Below, in pieces: positions 62,273 through 64,000 of a stretch of DNA of 64,000 nucleotides. The position numbers and the translations under genes were made by a program. The first letter of the stretch is position 1. Each line of letters opens with the position of its first letter. Source of the stretch: an uncultured Clostridia bacterium (lineage in GTDB: Bacteria; Bacillota; Clostridia; Christensenellales; UBA1242); the NCBI GenBank assembly GCA_934748015.1, contig CAKVHF010000002.1, positions 124,001-188,000 of the forward strand, given 5' to 3'. Below the pieces are notes generated by a model. It was given only the letters and a program-made list of their open reading frames with translations, was not told the DNA's origin and did no database searches.

Positions 62273-64000
62273 ATGAAAAACATTTTGGCTAGATTAAAAA
62301 AGATATTCTGTATCATGGCTATCCTGTGTTCGGGATTGCTAGTTTCTTGCTCCTGTGGCGGAGGGCCTTATGACAACATGAAGTTGAAGAGTGTTTCATT
62401 AGTGAAGTTTGCTGAGACACAGAGTAATGTTGTTGTTGAAGATAACGGAGGGCAAGTTATTATAGACTCCAGCGGAGGATCTACGGCTAACTACTTCTAT
62501 ATCGAGGCGGTGGTTGAAGGTTATACGGGCAACAGAGAGGATGTGCTTAGTATCAATACTGCAATTGGTTACGAAGTGTATGCTAACTTTGTTAAGTATG
62601 AATACGCAACCAAAGGTGGAGATAGAATAGTAAGAGCGTTGTTTGAAGCGAAAGAAGGGACGGAGTGTTTGAAATTTGATATAATTTCGCTTGAAGGAAT
62701 GCTGACATCTTCGTTCGAAATTGAGATAGTCAATCCAATAGAAGATTTTAATTTCGTCAATAGTAGTGTTCCGGTACTAAAGGGTATGAATAATACTATA
62801 TACGAAGCTTCTAAGACCTCAAAGTATGTTACATATATTCCTAGTAAAACTACTCAAAGAAATCTTAACCTATACTTCAGCAATGCTGATCTAGATGGAA
62901 ATGGCTTAGATTTCATTAAAGAAGTTGAAAATACTGTAAATATTGCAAACTACACACTAGACTCTTCTGAAACAAGGCTGATGTATGATGGTGAAGTTGT
63001 GCTAAGTATAGTCAATGGTGTTCTTAAGACAGGTGTAGGGGACAAAGTTCCTAAGAGGTTTACTCTATCTGCAAGCATAATCAAGGTTGATGGTGACAAG
63101 ATCGAAAAGAGTGTAGAAGTTGTTGTACTTGATCCAATTGAGTTGGATAGTCTGATAGTAAGCAACAGATATGCGGATGAAGAAAGCAAAAAAGAAGTTC
63201 ATGAAGAGTTAGTTGTGGAAGATAAGGGTAGTGATTATATCAACTACAGGATGTATCTTCCTAACAATATTGATATTAAACCTCAATACAAGAAAGCAAA
63301 TGTAATGTTTGGCTATGCTGATACTACTGGTGGTATTACGATTAGGAACACTGCTGGTGCAGAGGTTATGGCATATAACTTGCTGAATACCAGCAATGCC
63401 AATATATATTCCAACAAGTATTCTATAGAGAAGTTGTCGGATGAGTCGGCGTCTATAAGATGTGTATTAGACAATGATTATTATGAAATATCTCATACTG
63501 TATCAATCAGTCATGATTACGAATTGCTGTTTAGAGTATATTACAATGACTTTGCTAATTTCTTTGATGGCGTAAAGATAAAGATTACAATTGATGTTAG
63601 ATCATATCCAGACAAGATCAAATTGTCTGACCCATCGACATCGGAAGACTTAACCGATTATCTGACTGTATACAAAGATTATTATACATCGCCAAATGGT
63701 GCACAAGTTAAAGCGGTTGTTGTTGCAGATGATGATATATATTCTTCTGGTGAATTAACAACAGCAACATATATTGTGGATATATTAGACGGAGATGTTA
63801 ATGTAAATGATAAAGGTTATGTTGTAGTGTCTTATCTAAATAACGGAACGGAAATTGAACTTGGTTCAACCGCTGTGACCAGTGGGTCAGTACTTGTATT
63901 TAGAGTGAATAGTGAAAAATATCTAAAAGACATAGCCAATAGGTTGTTGACAGTTGTCTTTACTAGTCGTATCCAAGCCAGTGGACATAAAATTGTTAAG
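62273..64000 (+). CDS. large lipoprotein, 3' end beyond the window
   Basis: 576 codons are open to the window edge. The ATG at 62273 follows GAGGAA. The signal peptide has a basic start (MKNILARLKK), a hydrophobic core and lipobox LVSC with C24, followed by SCGGG. The exported part is beta-rich and Asp/Ser/Asn/Tyr-rich, with strand patterns such as FEIEIVNPIEDF and VEVVVLDPIELD recurring, suggesting tandem Ig-like modules of about 120-130 residues. No named family recognised. Like the 40700 lipoprotein it depends on Lgt for anchoring. Confidence 0.75.
   Translation, partial: MKNILARLKKIFCIMAILCSGLLVSCSCGGGPYDNMKLKSVSLVKFAETQSNVVVEDNGGQVIIDSSGGSTANYFYIEAVVEGYTGNREDVLSINTAIGYEVYANFVKYEYATKGGDRIVRALFEAKEGTECLKFDIISLEGMLTSSFEIEIVNPIEDFNFVNSSVPVLKGMNNTIYEASKTSKYVTYIPSKTTQRNLNLYFSNADLDGNGLDFIKEVENTVNIANYTLDSSETRLMYDGEVVLSIVNGVLKTGVGDKVPKRFTLSASIIKVDGDKIEKSVEVVVLDPIELDSLIVSNRYADEESKKEVHEELVVEDKGSDYINYRMYLPNNIDIKPQYKKANVMFGYADTTGGITIRNTAGAEVMAYNLLNTSNANIYSNKYSIEKLSDESASIRCVLDNDYYEISHTVSISHDYELLFRVYYNDFANFFDGVKIKITIDVRSYPDKIKLSDPSTSEDLTDYLTVYKDYYTSPNGAQVKAVVVADDDIYSSGELTTATYIVDILDGDVNVNDKGYVVVSYLNNGTEIELGSTAVTSGSVLVFRVNSEKYLKDIANRLLTVVFTSRIQASGHKIVK

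Overview
The window is AT-rich bacterial DNA (roughly one third G+C by eye, not computed). It most likely comes from an uncultured, spore-forming, low-GC Firmicute of the Clostridia type. The evidence is a SpoIIR / SleB / YpeB block at 59.3-61.9 kb, a four-cysteine L33 gene (rpmG) next to secE and nusG, a DUF1540 protein, a DivIVA-like protein, many consensus TTGACA/TATAAT promoters and strong AGGAG ribosome binding sites. No rRNA, tRNA, CRISPR array, transposase or prophage was seen.

Layout. 0-1.6 kb: 3' end of a BspA-type leucine-rich-repeat surface protein. 1.8-5.8 kb: a minus-strand operon of three paralogous proteins carrying a divergent kinase-like signature (HipA/CtkA-like, inferred). 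6.3-22.9 kb: one giant membrane-anchored surface protein of 5541 residues, a quarter of the window. 23.2-27.5 kb: an AAA/DUF4143 ATPase preceded by four 12-bp repeats spaced exactly 33 bp apart, then a fused ABC-FtsX protein whose ATPase motifs are largely degenerate. 27.6-31.5 kb: L10-leader-controlled rplJ-rplL, rplI, a DUF1540 protein, and an alpha-oxoamine synthase close to serine palmitoyltransferase. 31.8-37.3 kb: a three-TM coiled-coil protein, then a putative structured leader followed by a small anchored protein, an Lgt variant, a membrane protein and a DivIVA-like protein. 37.4-40.3 kb: rpmG-secE-nusG-rplK-rplA with two L1-type leader sites. 40.7-46.4 kb: a lipoprotein with MBG/Flg_new-like repeats and a second, complete BspA-type protein preceded by an 11-G tract. 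46.6-51.8 kb: unrecognised genes, including an 843-residue helical protein and a SHOCT-tailed membrane protein. 51.9-58.4 kb: a GC-rich 145-bp multi-hairpin element, a Ca/Na antiporter, an HD hydrolase, a ZIP transporter, an XRE regulator coupled to a RelA/SpoT homologue with no recognisable synthetase motifs, and a HAD phosphatase. 58.5-64 kb: an unknown gene, a hexanucleotide tandem repeat, spoIIR-sleB-ypeB, a dense DnaA-box cluster and the start of a large lipoprotein.

The genes fall into four themes. The first is a surface programme: giant adhesin-like protein, two BspA paralogues, two lipoproteins and Lgt. The second is translation and transcription housekeeping with leader-based autoregulation. 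The third is sporulation and germination. The fourth is signalling: kinase-like trio, RSH hydrolase, XRE and HD proteins. No complete defence system could be demonstrated. The least-explained items are the kinase-like trio, the 33-bp repeats, the 145-bp cruciform, the DnaA-box cluster and the candidate leader RNA at 34.4 kb.
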